Shown here one piece after another: positions 32,955 through 39,289 of a stretch of DNA of 39,289 nucleotides. This DNA is from Gammaproteobacteria bacterium (lineage in GTDB: Bacteria > Pseudomonadota > Gammaproteobacteria > SZUA-152). The DNA is taken from assembly GCA_030613605.1 (NCBI GenBank), contig JAUWLO010000001.1, forward strand, positions 1 to 39,289. The letters run 5' to 3'. The notes beneath the pieces were generated by a model that saw only the letters and a list, made by a program, of their open reading frames with translations, made no database searches and was not told the origin of the DNA. Within the stretch, counting starts at the first letter, position 1. Every line of letters begins with the position of its first letter. The position numbers and the translations under genes are program-made.

Positions 32955-33125
32955 CGTTCTTCGAAGGAATCTATCCCTGACAGATCATCTGAAAACGTCC
33001 CCCCACTTCATCACTGTGATTTTGGTTGCAATGAGACCAGAAGAAGTCTACAACTACTACTAGATGAAACGGGTATTCCAGTTCGCTATTTTCACAACTA
33101 GCGATTAAAAGAACAAAGAACAATA

Positions 33126-33569
33126 ATGGAAAAAAGGCATGGGAGCATGAGCAGCAGATCACCTCGCTTTGGAGTATTGCACCAGAGCAATATCACCATG
33201 TTCTTTTTCAGCCTGGCGCTAAGTTTCATGTTGCTTGCGGGGGGGCTATTTGGCTCGGAGGCGCGCGCCGAATACGGTGATATCGTCCTCAATAATTATT
33301 CCGACAAGAATGGGATTCGCCCAGTAATTTTTCCTCACTGGTTTCACCGCATGCGTTACGCATGCAAATCTTGCCATAGCGACATTGGATTTCCCTTTAA
33401 GGCTGGTGGCAGTAAGGTCAACATGCTCAATATTATCAGTGGTGAATACTGCGGCGCCTGCCACAATGGCCAAATTGCCTGGTCGGTGGAAAACTGTGAC
33501 CTGTGTCATTCTGCCCTGCCGAACACGCCTACGCAGGTGCACAACAGTGTGTTAAGAGCACCGAAATAA
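33126..33569 (+). CDS. Triheme c7-type cytochrome 1
   Basis: 147 residues. A long n-region and hydrophobic helix (MFFFSLALSFMLLAGGLFG) end with EARA, giving export to the periplasm. Three heme sites follow: CKSCH (80-84), CGACH (109-113) and CDLCH (124-128), with FPHWFH upstream providing axial histidines. Spacing and flanking residues match the c(7)-type triheme domain found in deltaproteobacterial and gammaproteobacterial extracellular-electron-transfer proteins. Start at 33126 is uncertain; an ATG at 33198 would leave a shorter signal. It is the first gene of a three-gene plus-strand unit. Confidence 0.85.
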   Translation: MEKRHGSMSSRSPRFGVLHQSNITMFFFSLALSFMLLAGGLFGSEARAEYGDIVLNNYSDKNGIRPVIFPHWFHRMRYACKSCHSDIGFPFKAGGSKVNMLNIISGEYCGACHNGQIAWSVENCDLCHSALPNTPTQVHNSVLRAPK

Positions 33570-33592
33570 TTCAATTATGCCGATCTATTAAT

Positions 33593-34180
33593 ATGAATAA
33601 ACGCCAGATTACAATTACTTCACTTACCTTGTTCGCAGTCGCCCTGACCGCACTGATGGGTGTAGGTGTAGTCAATGCGGCGGGTAATCCTAATCCTTTT
33701 AACCGACTCTTTGTGCCACCCAAAGAGCGTGACACAGCCTTAAAGAATGACAAAATTCACGACCCCTCCGTACCTGGACTGAAGCTGTTACAGCAGCCCA
33801 AAGAAGCCTTTGCACCACTGCCTGGCAGTATAGGTGGTAACTATATTAACTGGGTGCAAGCTCTTAACAAGGGCCTCATCAAGCCTCATTTCGATCACCT
33901 TGATGCCAGCAAAGAGGCCCTGTCCATGGATCTGGTGATTGTCATGGAGGTTAAGGGCAGCATGCCCAATGTAGCCTTCCCTCATAAAGAACACACGGTC
34001 TGGTTAGAATGTACCAATTGTCATGATTCCATCTTTAAGCCATTAAAAGGCGCTAACCCCATGAGCATGGCGGAGATTATGTTGGGACAAAAGTGTGGCG
34101 TGTGTCATGGTTCTGTGGCATTTCCAGTCACAGAATGCCGTCGTTGTCATACGGAATCCAAGAAAACTGCGAAAAAGTAA
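33593..34180 (+). CDS. Triheme c7-type cytochrome 2
   Basis: 195 residues from the ATG at 33593, which begins a regular signal peptide (MNKRQITITSLTLFAVALTALMGVGVVNAA). Residues 31-125 are a non-heme spacer; residues 126-186 form a second c(7)-type triheme domain: VAFPHKEHTVWLECTNCH, KCGVCHGSVAFPVTECRRCH. It is more like the canonical domain than cytochrome 1. It lies 23 bp after cytochrome 1 and 6 bp before the helical partner. The pair suggests an electron relay in the periplasm; the terminal partners are not in view. Confidence 0.87.
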   Translation: MNKRQITITSLTLFAVALTALMGVGVVNAAGNPNPFNRLFVPPKERDTALKNDKIHDPSVPGLKLLQQPKEAFAPLPGSIGGNYINWVQALNKGLIKPHFDHLDASKEALSMDLVIVMEVKGSMPNVAFPHKEHTVWLECTNCHDSIFKPLKGANPMSMAEIMLGQKCGVCHGSVAFPVTECRRCHTESKKTAKK

Positions 34181-34186
34181 CTCCCT

Positions 34187-35083
34187 TTGCGACCTCAACG
34201 AATTGGCTTTTACTTCCTGCTATTTGGTTTATTGCTCTTTGCCCCACTGAGTATGGCTGATGAGCCTCGTCGCATAATCACGGCCGATGCTAGCAAATTA
34301 GGGGTGGGTCAAAATATTGGTTTTGTGGAAAAACTCATCCATGAATCTGCCGCCGCTAAACAAATCTTGAAAAGTGACAATCCAGAGGCTCGCGCATTTC
34401 AGGAAAAAGCCATCATGCATTTGGATGAAGCAAGGGCAGCTGAGAAACAAGGCAATGCCGAGGCCGTTGCCAAGGCCCTGAACAAGGCTAAGCTAGCCAT
34501 TTTTATGGGCATGCGACTTGTGGGCGGCAAGGTCGTAAAAGATAAAAAGCAGGAGAACTACAATAAAAAGCGGCATAGTCTGGAATCCTTATTGGCTGCT
34601 CATAAGCGCATACGTAAAGAAAATGAGTCAGGACAGGATTCCAGGGATGCAGAAGTCGAAACTCACACTCAGAAAAGGATGCAAGAGGCACAAGCGTATT
34701 ATGACAAGGGAGAACTGATCAAGGCCGGGGATGTGCTGAATAACGCCTATCTCAGTCTTAAACTTTCCCTGGTTAAATTACGTGATGGAAAAACGTTGGT
34801 ACGCAGCCTTCACTTTGAAACCAGGGAAGATGAATACCGATATGAATTAAGGCGTAACGACACCCACAATATGCTCATCAATACCGTGCTGAAAAAGAAG
34901 CGCGAAGATCCACGTCTTGGCAAACTCATGGATATCCCGCTCAAGGAAGCAGACAAGCTTCGTACCGAGGCAGAACAACAGGCAGGCAGCGAGAATTATG
35001 AGGCCGCCATAAAAACCCTGGAAGAGTCCACAAAACACATTATCCGCGCCATTCGCATGGCAGGTATCTTTATTCCTGGCTGA
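34187..35083 (+). CDS. Periplasmic helical protein of the triheme unit, function unknown
   Basis: 298 residues. TTG start 6 bp after cytochrome 2, with a signal peptide (GFYFLLFGLLLFAPLSMA). The mature protein is helical, highly charged and has no cysteine, so it is not a cytochrome. Segments such as EARAFQEKAIMHLDEARAAEKQGNAEAVAKALNKA and EAQAYYDKGELIKAGDVLNNAYLSLKLSL look like tetratricopeptide-like repeats, hence a scaffold for the two cytochromes. No known family recognised. Translational coupling is likely because there is no Shine-Dalgarno. Confidence 0.75.
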   Translation: MRPQRIGFYFLLFGLLLFAPLSMADEPRRIITADASKLGVGQNIGFVEKLIHESAAAKQILKSDNPEARAFQEKAIMHLDEARAAEKQGNAEAVAKALNKAKLAIFMGMRLVGGKVVKDKKQENYNKKRHSLESLLAAHKRIRKENESGQDSRDAEVETHTQKRMQEAQAYYDKGELIKAGDVLNNAYLSLKLSLVKLRDGKTLVRSLHFETREDEYRYELRRNDTHNMLINTVLKKKREDPRLGKLMDIPLKEADKLRTEAEQQAGSENYEAAIKTLEESTKHIIRAIRMAGIFIPG

Positions 35084-35125
35084 ATTTCCAGTTAATTAAA
35101 CAATGCGAGCAAGTGCCCCATTTGT

Positions 35126-35314
35126 TTATGGTTTGAACACAACATATATTAGTAAACAAAACATAATAATCGATATTAGCGTGACTATATTTTTTCGCGT
35201 TTTTTCATTTTTAATTACTTTTTTGAGTTTTTTATGGATCAGCCATGAAATGGCAAAATAGGAAGAAAGTACCAGTAAGCCAAATATAATTACTTTTCCT
35301 GTAATATCCGGCAC
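35126..35314 (-). CDS. Small two-helix membrane protein, unknown
   Basis: 62 residues, GTG start with AAGGAA eight bases upstream. Two hydrophobic helices (VIIFGLLVLSSYFAISWLI and NIVTLISIIMFCLLIYVVF) flank a basic loop HKKLKKVIKNEKTRKN. Composition and a ribosome site support a real gene, but it is short and has no family I recognise. It is convergent with the triheme unit. Confidence 0.5.
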   Translation of the reverse strand: MPDITGKVIIFGLLVLSSYFAISWLIHKKLKKVIKNEKTRKNIVTLISIIMFCLLIYVVFKP

Positions 35315-35355
35315 GATTTATTCCTTGTATTTTTAAATGGCTTTAGCCACTTTCA

Positions 35356-35499
35356 CACAGGCATGAAAAAACCCACTCAGCGTTTGCAGCAATAAGCAGG
35401 TTTTTCCTTACGCTTTAGCAGTATTTATTAAGCACCCTGCAATTTGAAATTAAATCGGTGCCTTATTTAAATATAGGACTTTTTTGGAGAAACACAAGG
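35356..35499 (+). repeat. Dispersed intergenic repeat, copy 3
   Basis: About 144 bp, aligned along its whole length with copy 2 and in the same orientation: CACAGGCATGAAAAAACCCAC, hairpin AAAAACC/GGTTTTT, CGCTTTAGCAGTATTTATTAAGCACCCTGCAA in two blocks, ATCGGTGC, AATATAGG and TTTTGGAGAAACACAAGG. It lies in the 307-bp gap between the small membrane protein and the host-attachment gene; the remainder of that gap (35500-35621) has nothing I can name. Copies 2 and 3 flank the triheme unit. Confidence 0.85.
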
Positions 35500-35621
35500 T
35501 CAATTTTAAAAAGATTTAATACGTCGTCAGGCCAAAAAGTATGGATTAATAACTTAGTAAATTCAAAAATTAATCGTTTTCTGTCCTGATTATATCTATG
35601 GGTAATGTAGGACGGATATAA

Positions 35622-36059
35622 TTATTTTATACTCTCTTTCAGCCGTTCTGGCAGTTCAAGTGTATCGCATGCGGTAAAATCTTTTTGAATGTCGTTCACA
35701 ACCAGTGCCCGTGTATGCTCATTTATATGGGTATTGAGTAAACCGTGGAAATGGGGAGCGGCAACCAACACCAGACTTTTGTATTCATTAGCAGTACGGC
35801 CCTTCTCCAGCGCATTGGCCAGTTCACCTGCGAAACGTTCGGCTTCATAATCCTTAGGATCAGTATGTTCAGCAAAGGCACCATGGCCTGTTCCTTTACT
35901 TTGGTAGTGCCCTGGCCGATCAGACGCCAGGTCTGAACCTTTTTCACGGCTCTCAGGATGACTGAATTCCTTTATACAATGCAGCGATGCTCCAACTTTT
36001 TCTGTTTCGAACAAGCGCGCTTCACTCGCGCCAGCAACTAAAACCCAAGTCGTACTCAT
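35622..36059 (-). CDS. Host attachment-family protein
   Basis: 145 residues from the ATG at 36059, preceded by GGGAGG; an open frame continues 15 codons upstream. Features of the host-attachment/baeRF-like family: WVLVAGASEARLFETE, DRPGHYQSKGTGHGAFAEHTDPKDYEAERFAGELANALEKG and LVLVAAPHFHGLLNTHINEH. The family was named for plant-associated bacteria and its biochemical function is not established. Single gene. Confidence 0.82.
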   Translation of the reverse strand: MSTTWVLVAGASEARLFETEKVGASLHCIKEFSHPESREKGSDLASDRPGHYQSKGTGHGAFAEHTDPKDYEAERFAGELANALEKGRTANEYKSLVLVAAPHFHGLLNTHINEHTRALVVNDIQKDFTACDTLELPERLKESIK

Positions 36060-36165
36060 ATCATGCCTCCCGGAAAAATTTACCCTATGTGCTAAGAATA
36101 CCACATTTATACAGCTTGCTAGATTATTGGTTAATTAAAGTGGGATCAGTAACTAGCTTTTTTAC

Positions 36166-36858
36166 TCATTGATTTTCAGTAGACTCCTTGTTTTGTTCAG
36201 AACCGCCCTGGGCATCCACCATCGGAACAAAAGAAACGCCAAGGATACTGTTTGTTTGTATATTGCCTTGTTCGTCTTTATCAACACGCATCAGTTCCTG
36301 GTGGCAATAAGGCAGACCTATGGGGATCACCAAATGCCCCCCTGGTTTAAGCTGCTCAATCAGTGTTTGAGGAATAAAAGGGGCTGCCGCAGTGACAATA
36401 ATACCATCATAAGGAGCATGTTCAGGCCAGCCTTCGTAACCATTTGCATTTTTGGCTTCAATATTCTGATAATAATTTTGCTTCAGGCGTTCACGGGCTT
36501 CACCGTTTAATTCCTTAATAACCTCCATTGTGTAGACTTTTTTTACCAGCAGGGAAAGAATGGCTGTTTGATAGCCTGAACCAGTCCCTATTTCCAATAC
36601 AATATCATTTTCATCAGGTTCCAGGAGGTCGGTCATCAAGGCCACGATGTAGGGTTGAGAAATGGTTTGATTATGGCCAATGGGTAATGGTCCATTATCA
36701 AAGGCGAAAGGCTTTAAATCATCAGGAACAAACAAATTGCGGGGGACTCTTCGCATGGCATCCACAACGCGAGGATTGAGCTTATCGCGCCCGGTCATCT
36801 GGCGGGTATAAGTTACTTCCGACTCGATGGTGCTTATCATTTTGTCAATTTTATTCAT
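36166..36858 (-). CDS. pcm: Protein-L-isoaspartate O-methyltransferase
   Basis: 230 residues. The enzyme methylates isoaspartyl residues in damaged proteins. Signatures: MRRVPRNLFVP, GHNQTISQPYIVALMTDLLE, the SAM loop VLEIGTGSGYQTAILSLLV near 86, and DGIIVTAAAPFIPQTLIEQLKPGGHLVIPIG near 150. Length is slightly greater than E. coli Pcm (208) because of a short charged tail. Divergent from the DksA-like gene. Confidence 0.92.
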   Translation of the reverse strand: MNKIDKMISTIESEVTYTRQMTGRDKLNPRVVDAMRRVPRNLFVPDDLKPFAFDNGPLPIGHNQTISQPYIVALMTDLLEPDENDIVLEIGTGSGYQTAILSLLVKKVYTMEVIKELNGEARERLKQNYYQNIEAKNANGYEGWPEHAPYDGIIVTAAAPFIPQTLIEQLKPGGHLVIPIGLPYCHQELMRVDKDEQGNIQTNSILGVSFVPMVDAQGGSEQNKESTENQ

Positions 36859-36926
36859 TTCGCATGTAAATAACAGGTAACTAAATAGTGCACTTATACT
36901 AAAATATAGCTAAAGGTAGGTCATTT

Positions 36927-37157
36927 ATGTCAAAAGAATCGAAAAAAAATCAGCTAAACATAACCGAGCTCAAGAAAGAGAGGGATCGATTGCGTCAGAA
37001 GTTAACCGCAATCGAGGCCGATTATCGAAAAGGTCTGGTGCCAGATTCTGAAGATCAGGCTATCGAGCTTGAAAATGCGGATGTTCTGGAAGGGATTGCC
37101 AGGGTAACTGCTGAAGAGCTGGAAAAAGTTGAAGCAAGCTTGTCAGAACTTGAATAG
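36927..37157 (+). CDS. DksA/TraR-like coiled-coil protein lacking the zinc finger
   Basis: 76 residues. The sequence is one long charged coiled-coil hairpin: LKKERDRLRQKLTAIEADYRKG, then VPDSEDQAIELENADVLEGIARVTAEELEKVEASLSELE. The tip D40-S-E-D43-Q-A45 reproduces the D-x-x-D-x-A motif with which DksA reaches the RNA polymerase active site, and the following ELEN-VLE-I matches DksA/TraR relatives. The C4 zinc finger that normally follows is absent; the stop TAG comes directly and no zinc-finger frame lies downstream. AGGTAGG precedes the ATG, and TATACT at 36895-36900 may be the -10. A secondary-channel regulator is inferred. Confidence 0.7.
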   Translation: MSKESKKNQLNITELKKERDRLRQKLTAIEADYRKGLVPDSEDQAIELENADVLEGIARVTAEELEKVEASLSELE

Positions 37158-37228
37158 AAGTATTTCATAGGAAAGGAAAATCCAGGCAGATAGTTATAAA
37201 TGAAACAAATGAAGCACATACGGCAAAT

Positions 37229-37247
37229 GGGGAGGCAGCCCCCTTTT
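37229..37247 (+). terminator. Possible terminator after the DksA-like gene
   Basis: GGGG-AGGCAG-CCCC followed by CTTTTATTG, 72 bp after the stop and just before the convergent flavoprotein stop. The stem is short. Confidence 0.35.
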
Positions 37248-37256
37248 ATTGTGGGT

Positions 37257-38471
37257 TTATTTCAATTGTCCGGCTATAAAGGCCGTAGTCCATGCGGCCT
37301 GGAAGTTAAAACCTCCAGTAATGCCATCGATGTCCATTAGTTCGCCAGCAAAATACAGGCTCTTGACTGCCTTACTTTGCATGGTATTCATATCGATGCT
37401 TTCCAGGCTGACGCCACCACAGGTCACAAACTCTTCTTTAAAGGTGGTTTTCCCACTCACTGAATAAATATCATTGGTTAATACGCTGACCAGTTTATTT
37501 AACCCCTTTTTTCCGAGCTCTCCCCATTTCTTTGTTACAGACAAGTCACTTTTTTCAAGCAGATAACGCCATAATCTGTCTGGTAATGAATATGGCCTTA
37601 TGTTTGGCAATAATTTATTGGGGTTTGTATTAACAATACCTTTCAGGTCTTCCATAACAACGTCGTTATTTTGAATATTGGCCCAATTTACCTGTGTTTT
37701 GAATACATAGTCTCTTTCACTCAGTAGCCTTGCACCAAATGCGGATAGTTTTAAGATTGCGGGACCACTCATTCCCCAATGAGTGATGAGCAGAGGGCCA
37801 TCGGATTTAAGCCTGGTTCCCTGTATGTTCACCAGCGTTTTTTCCACCACAATACCCATTAGCTCAGTAATTGGCTCGGTTGGCATATTGAAGGTGAACA
37901 ACGAGGGAACAGGGTCTTCGATTTTGTGTCCCAGGGCTTCAAGCCACTCCAGACCTTTTCTTTTTGGAGAACCACCTGTCGCAACGATTACTTTGTCAAA
38001 GATCTCCGTGGGAATTTCTCCCTTTGTAAAGCCTAGCTCAAGTTTATTGCCGGCTGGTTTAATGGTTTTTATCCCTACCCCGGTTTTTATCTCGATATTT
38101 AATTTTCTCGTTTGCCTTAAGAAACAATCAATGATGCTTTGTGAGTCCTGTGATTCTGGGAATACGCAATTATCATCCTGAGTGACCAAAGGGACACCCC
38201 TGGACTCAAACCATTGCATGGTGTGTTGGTTATCAAATATACGGAAGGATTTTTTTAAGGCTTTTCCGCCGCGGGGGTATGCTTCGGATAGTTCTTTTAT
38301 GGAGCTACAGCCATTAGTGACATTGCATCGTCCTCCACCCGATATTTTGACTTTGGCGAGAAGTTTTTGTGATTTTTCGAAGATGAAAACATTAGCGTCC
38401 GGGTAATTTTCTTTCGCGGCAATAGCCGAAAAGAAACCAGCCGCCCCGCCCCCGATGATTGCAATATCCAT
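37257..38471 (-). CDS. BaiN/YhiN-family flavoprotein (HI0933-like)
   Basis: 404 residues. The N-terminal FAD-binding motif is MDIAIIGGGAAGFFSAIAAKENYPDANVFIFEKSQKLLAKVKISGGGRCNVTNG, the hallmark of the HI0933/YhiN family, and the end is the family's YFAGELMDIDGITGGFNFQAAWTTAFIAG. VATGGSPKRKGLEWLEALGHKI lies near 170. Reductase function on unknown substrates; BaiN is a bile acid-acting relative. It follows the VOC gene by 21 bp in the same direction, likely an operon. Confidence 0.9.
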   Translation of the reverse strand: MDIAIIGGGAAGFFSAIAAKENYPDANVFIFEKSQKLLAKVKISGGGRCNVTNGCSSIKELSEAYPRGGKALKKSFRIFDNQHTMQWFESRGVPLVTQDDNCVFPESQDSQSIIDCFLRQTRKLNIEIKTGVGIKTIKPAGNKLELGFTKGEIPTEIFDKVIVATGGSPKRKGLEWLEALGHKIEDPVPSLFTFNMPTEPITELMGIVVEKTLVNIQGTRLKSDGPLLITHWGMSGPAILKLSAFGARLLSERDYVFKTQVNWANIQNNDVVMEDLKGIVNTNPNKLLPNIRPYSLPDRLWRYLLEKSDLSVTKKWGELGKKGLNKLVSVLTNDIYSVSGKTTFKEEFVTCGGVSLESIDMNTMQSKAVKSLYFAGELMDIDGITGGFNFQAAWTTAFIAGQLK

Positions 38472-38492
38472 TTAATGTCTAGTAATGCCAGG

Positions 38493-38888
38493 TTAACCTT
38501 TTTGATGAAACTCAATAACGTTTTTGTCCTGATCCCGAATAAAGAACATTACACCACCATCTGGTAATGTTATAGGACCTTCGGTGATATGGATGCCAAG
38601 GTTTTCAATTGAGTCCTGGGCGGACTGAATATTATCAACGTCTAAAGCCATGTGTGTGTAGCCCGGGTATTTTTCAGTGACGTCCATAAGGATATTTTCT
38701 TCTAACTCTGTATCAGCATTAAGAATAAAGTTTATATTCACGCCAGATGGATGTTCCATTATTGCTACTGGCTCAGGCCCTATAGGCCCCATAAGGAATA
38801 TAAAGCCAAGCTGCTCATAGAATGCTCTTGCACTTTCGAGATTAGATACTCTTATGCCTATATGATTGATACCGATAATTTCTTTCAT
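38493..38888 (-). CDS. VOC-superfamily (glyoxalase-like) protein
   Basis: 131 residues with two beta-alpha-beta-beta-beta modules: GINHIGIRVSNLESARAFYEQLGFIFLMGPIGPEP and THMALDVDNIQSAQDSIENLG ... GGVMFFIRDQDKNVIEFHQKG. Candidate metal ligands are H9, E/H in the middle (H85 region) and E126. This is the glyoxalase/bleomycin-resistance/dioxygenase fold; the substrate cannot be assigned. Confidence 0.85.
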   Translation of the reverse strand: MKEIIGINHIGIRVSNLESARAFYEQLGFIFLMGPIGPEPVAIMEHPSGVNINFILNADTELEENILMDVTEKYPGYTHMALDVDNIQSAQDSIENLGIHITEGPITLPDGGVMFFIRDQDKNVIEFHQKG

Positions 38889-38949
38889 GCATATAATCCT
38901 GATATTTTTTATGCTGGATAGTAGATAGTCAGATTAACGGGTTAAATCA

Positions 38950-39289
38950 CTAATCCCTTATTATTTGTTTTCCCCAGTTTTCATCTGCCTTTATTCTTAA
39001 TTTTTCGGGCCCCTCTTTATTCCAGCTATTAAGAGTATTGGTGAAGAACGCATTGTAAAATAAGTACAACTTGCCATCTAAAATCTGAAATGTTTCCGGA
39101 TCGATTGACACTCTTTTGTCAGAGTCTGCAATTGCATACGCACACCAGCCGCCATATTGTGGAATATATTTCTTCGGATCAGATTTAAACTTATTTAAGT
39201 TCTCTTCTGTAGAAAACTTAAATTTCACACCATCATGATTGAAGGTGTATTTCTGAGCACCTTCAATAGCCTTATCGTTAAAATATTCA
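38950..39289 (-). CDS. YHS-domain protein (5' end outside the window)
   Basis: The frame is open to the window end, so the N-terminus is missing. Visible part: EYFNDKAIEGAQKYTFNHDG, then VKFKFSTEENLNKFKSDPKKYIPQYGGWCAYAIAD, a YHS domain with the YGGWCAY signature, and a C-terminal region DGKLYLFYNAFFTNTLNSW ... NWGK. This is the YHS-domain family usually exported in proteobacteria. A GTG at 39228 could be mistaken for the start, but the homologous part begins before it. Function not established. Confidence 0.82.
   Translation of the reverse strand, partial: EYFNDKAIEGAQKYTFNHDGVKFKFSTEENLNKFKSDPKKYIPQYGGWCAYAIADSDKRVSIDPETFQILDGKLYLFYNAFFTNTLNSWNKEGPEKLRIKADENWGKQIIRD

Noticed and set aside
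33010..33020. ATCACTGTGAT palindrome before the triheme genes
   Set aside because: Only 11 bp with no second copy or promoter geometry; not enough to call an operator.
32971..33162. 63-codon minus-strand frame with hydrophobic start in the gap before the triheme genes
   Set aside because: It overlaps the triheme gene start, no ribosome site, low-complexity hydrophobic sequence; treated as chance.
32813..35499. Integron attC or CRISPR interpretation of the repeats at copies 2 and 3
   Set aside because: No R'/R'' core sites (GTTRRRY) in the expected order, no integrase, and three dispersed copies of >100 bp do not fit CRISPR spacing.
36895..36900. Separate promoter feature TATACT before the DksA-like gene
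   Set aside because: No supporting -35 element; mentioned only in the gene entry.

Overview
The window reads as chromosomal DNA of a moderately AT-rich gammaproteobacterium, probably a sulfur-metabolising, respiratory one. The housekeeping genes (RhlE, DbpA, RlmA, RecQ, YehS, Pcm, YhiN/BaiN) are of gammaproteobacterial type. The accessory genes are rich in c-type cytochromes and in sulfur-relay proteins (TusA, YeeE/TsuA, DsrE-like proteins, exported rhodanese). I see no rRNA, tRNA, CRISPR array, IS element or phage gene. Lineage is inferred from gene content only.

Layout. 0-7 kb: RNA/DNA housekeeping with three SF2 helicases (RhlE, RecQ, DbpA), a NYN-domain protein, the 23S rRNA methyltransferase RlmA and a YehS protein. 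7-9 kb: a lysine-rich H1-like protein and an exported metal-dependent hydrolase. 8.7-14.4 kb: a minus-strand operon TolC-like / RND pump / LpxR-like, with no membrane fusion protein and a leader made of three 17-bp repeats. 14.6-18.5 kb: pentaheme lipoprotein cytochrome, DUF2892 protein, cytochrome c'-like protein, YeaR-like protein and a divergent LysR regulator.

18.6-32.6 kb is the most unusual part. A Tat-exported protein of unknown function, a universal stress protein and an exported double rhodanese come first. A plus-strand pair (family-2 glycosyltransferase and radical SAM protein) then faces a 7.5-kb minus-strand operon. That operon holds two DsrE-type proteins (one only 56 residues), an ArnT-like membrane glycosyltransferase, YeeE/TsuA, TusA, two related small membrane proteins, a UDP-galactopyranose-mutase-like flavoprotein and a B12-binding radical SAM enzyme. 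The opposed transcription units carry nearly the same 20-bp palindrome at the same distance upstream of a -10-like box, so they are probably one regulon. A cysteine-rich PAS-LuxR regulator encoded next to the long operon is the obvious candidate regulator. I infer a sulfur-linked lipid, glycan or small-peptide modification pathway that I cannot match to a described system.

33-35 kb: two triheme c7-type cytochromes and a helical periplasmic partner, bracketed by two copies of a ~142-bp intergenic repeat whose third, shorter copy lies at 18.5 kb. 35-39 kb: a small membrane protein, a host-attachment-family protein, Pcm, a DksA-like coiled coil that lacks the zinc finger, a BaiN-type flavoprotein, a VOC protein and a YHS-domain protein cut by the window end.
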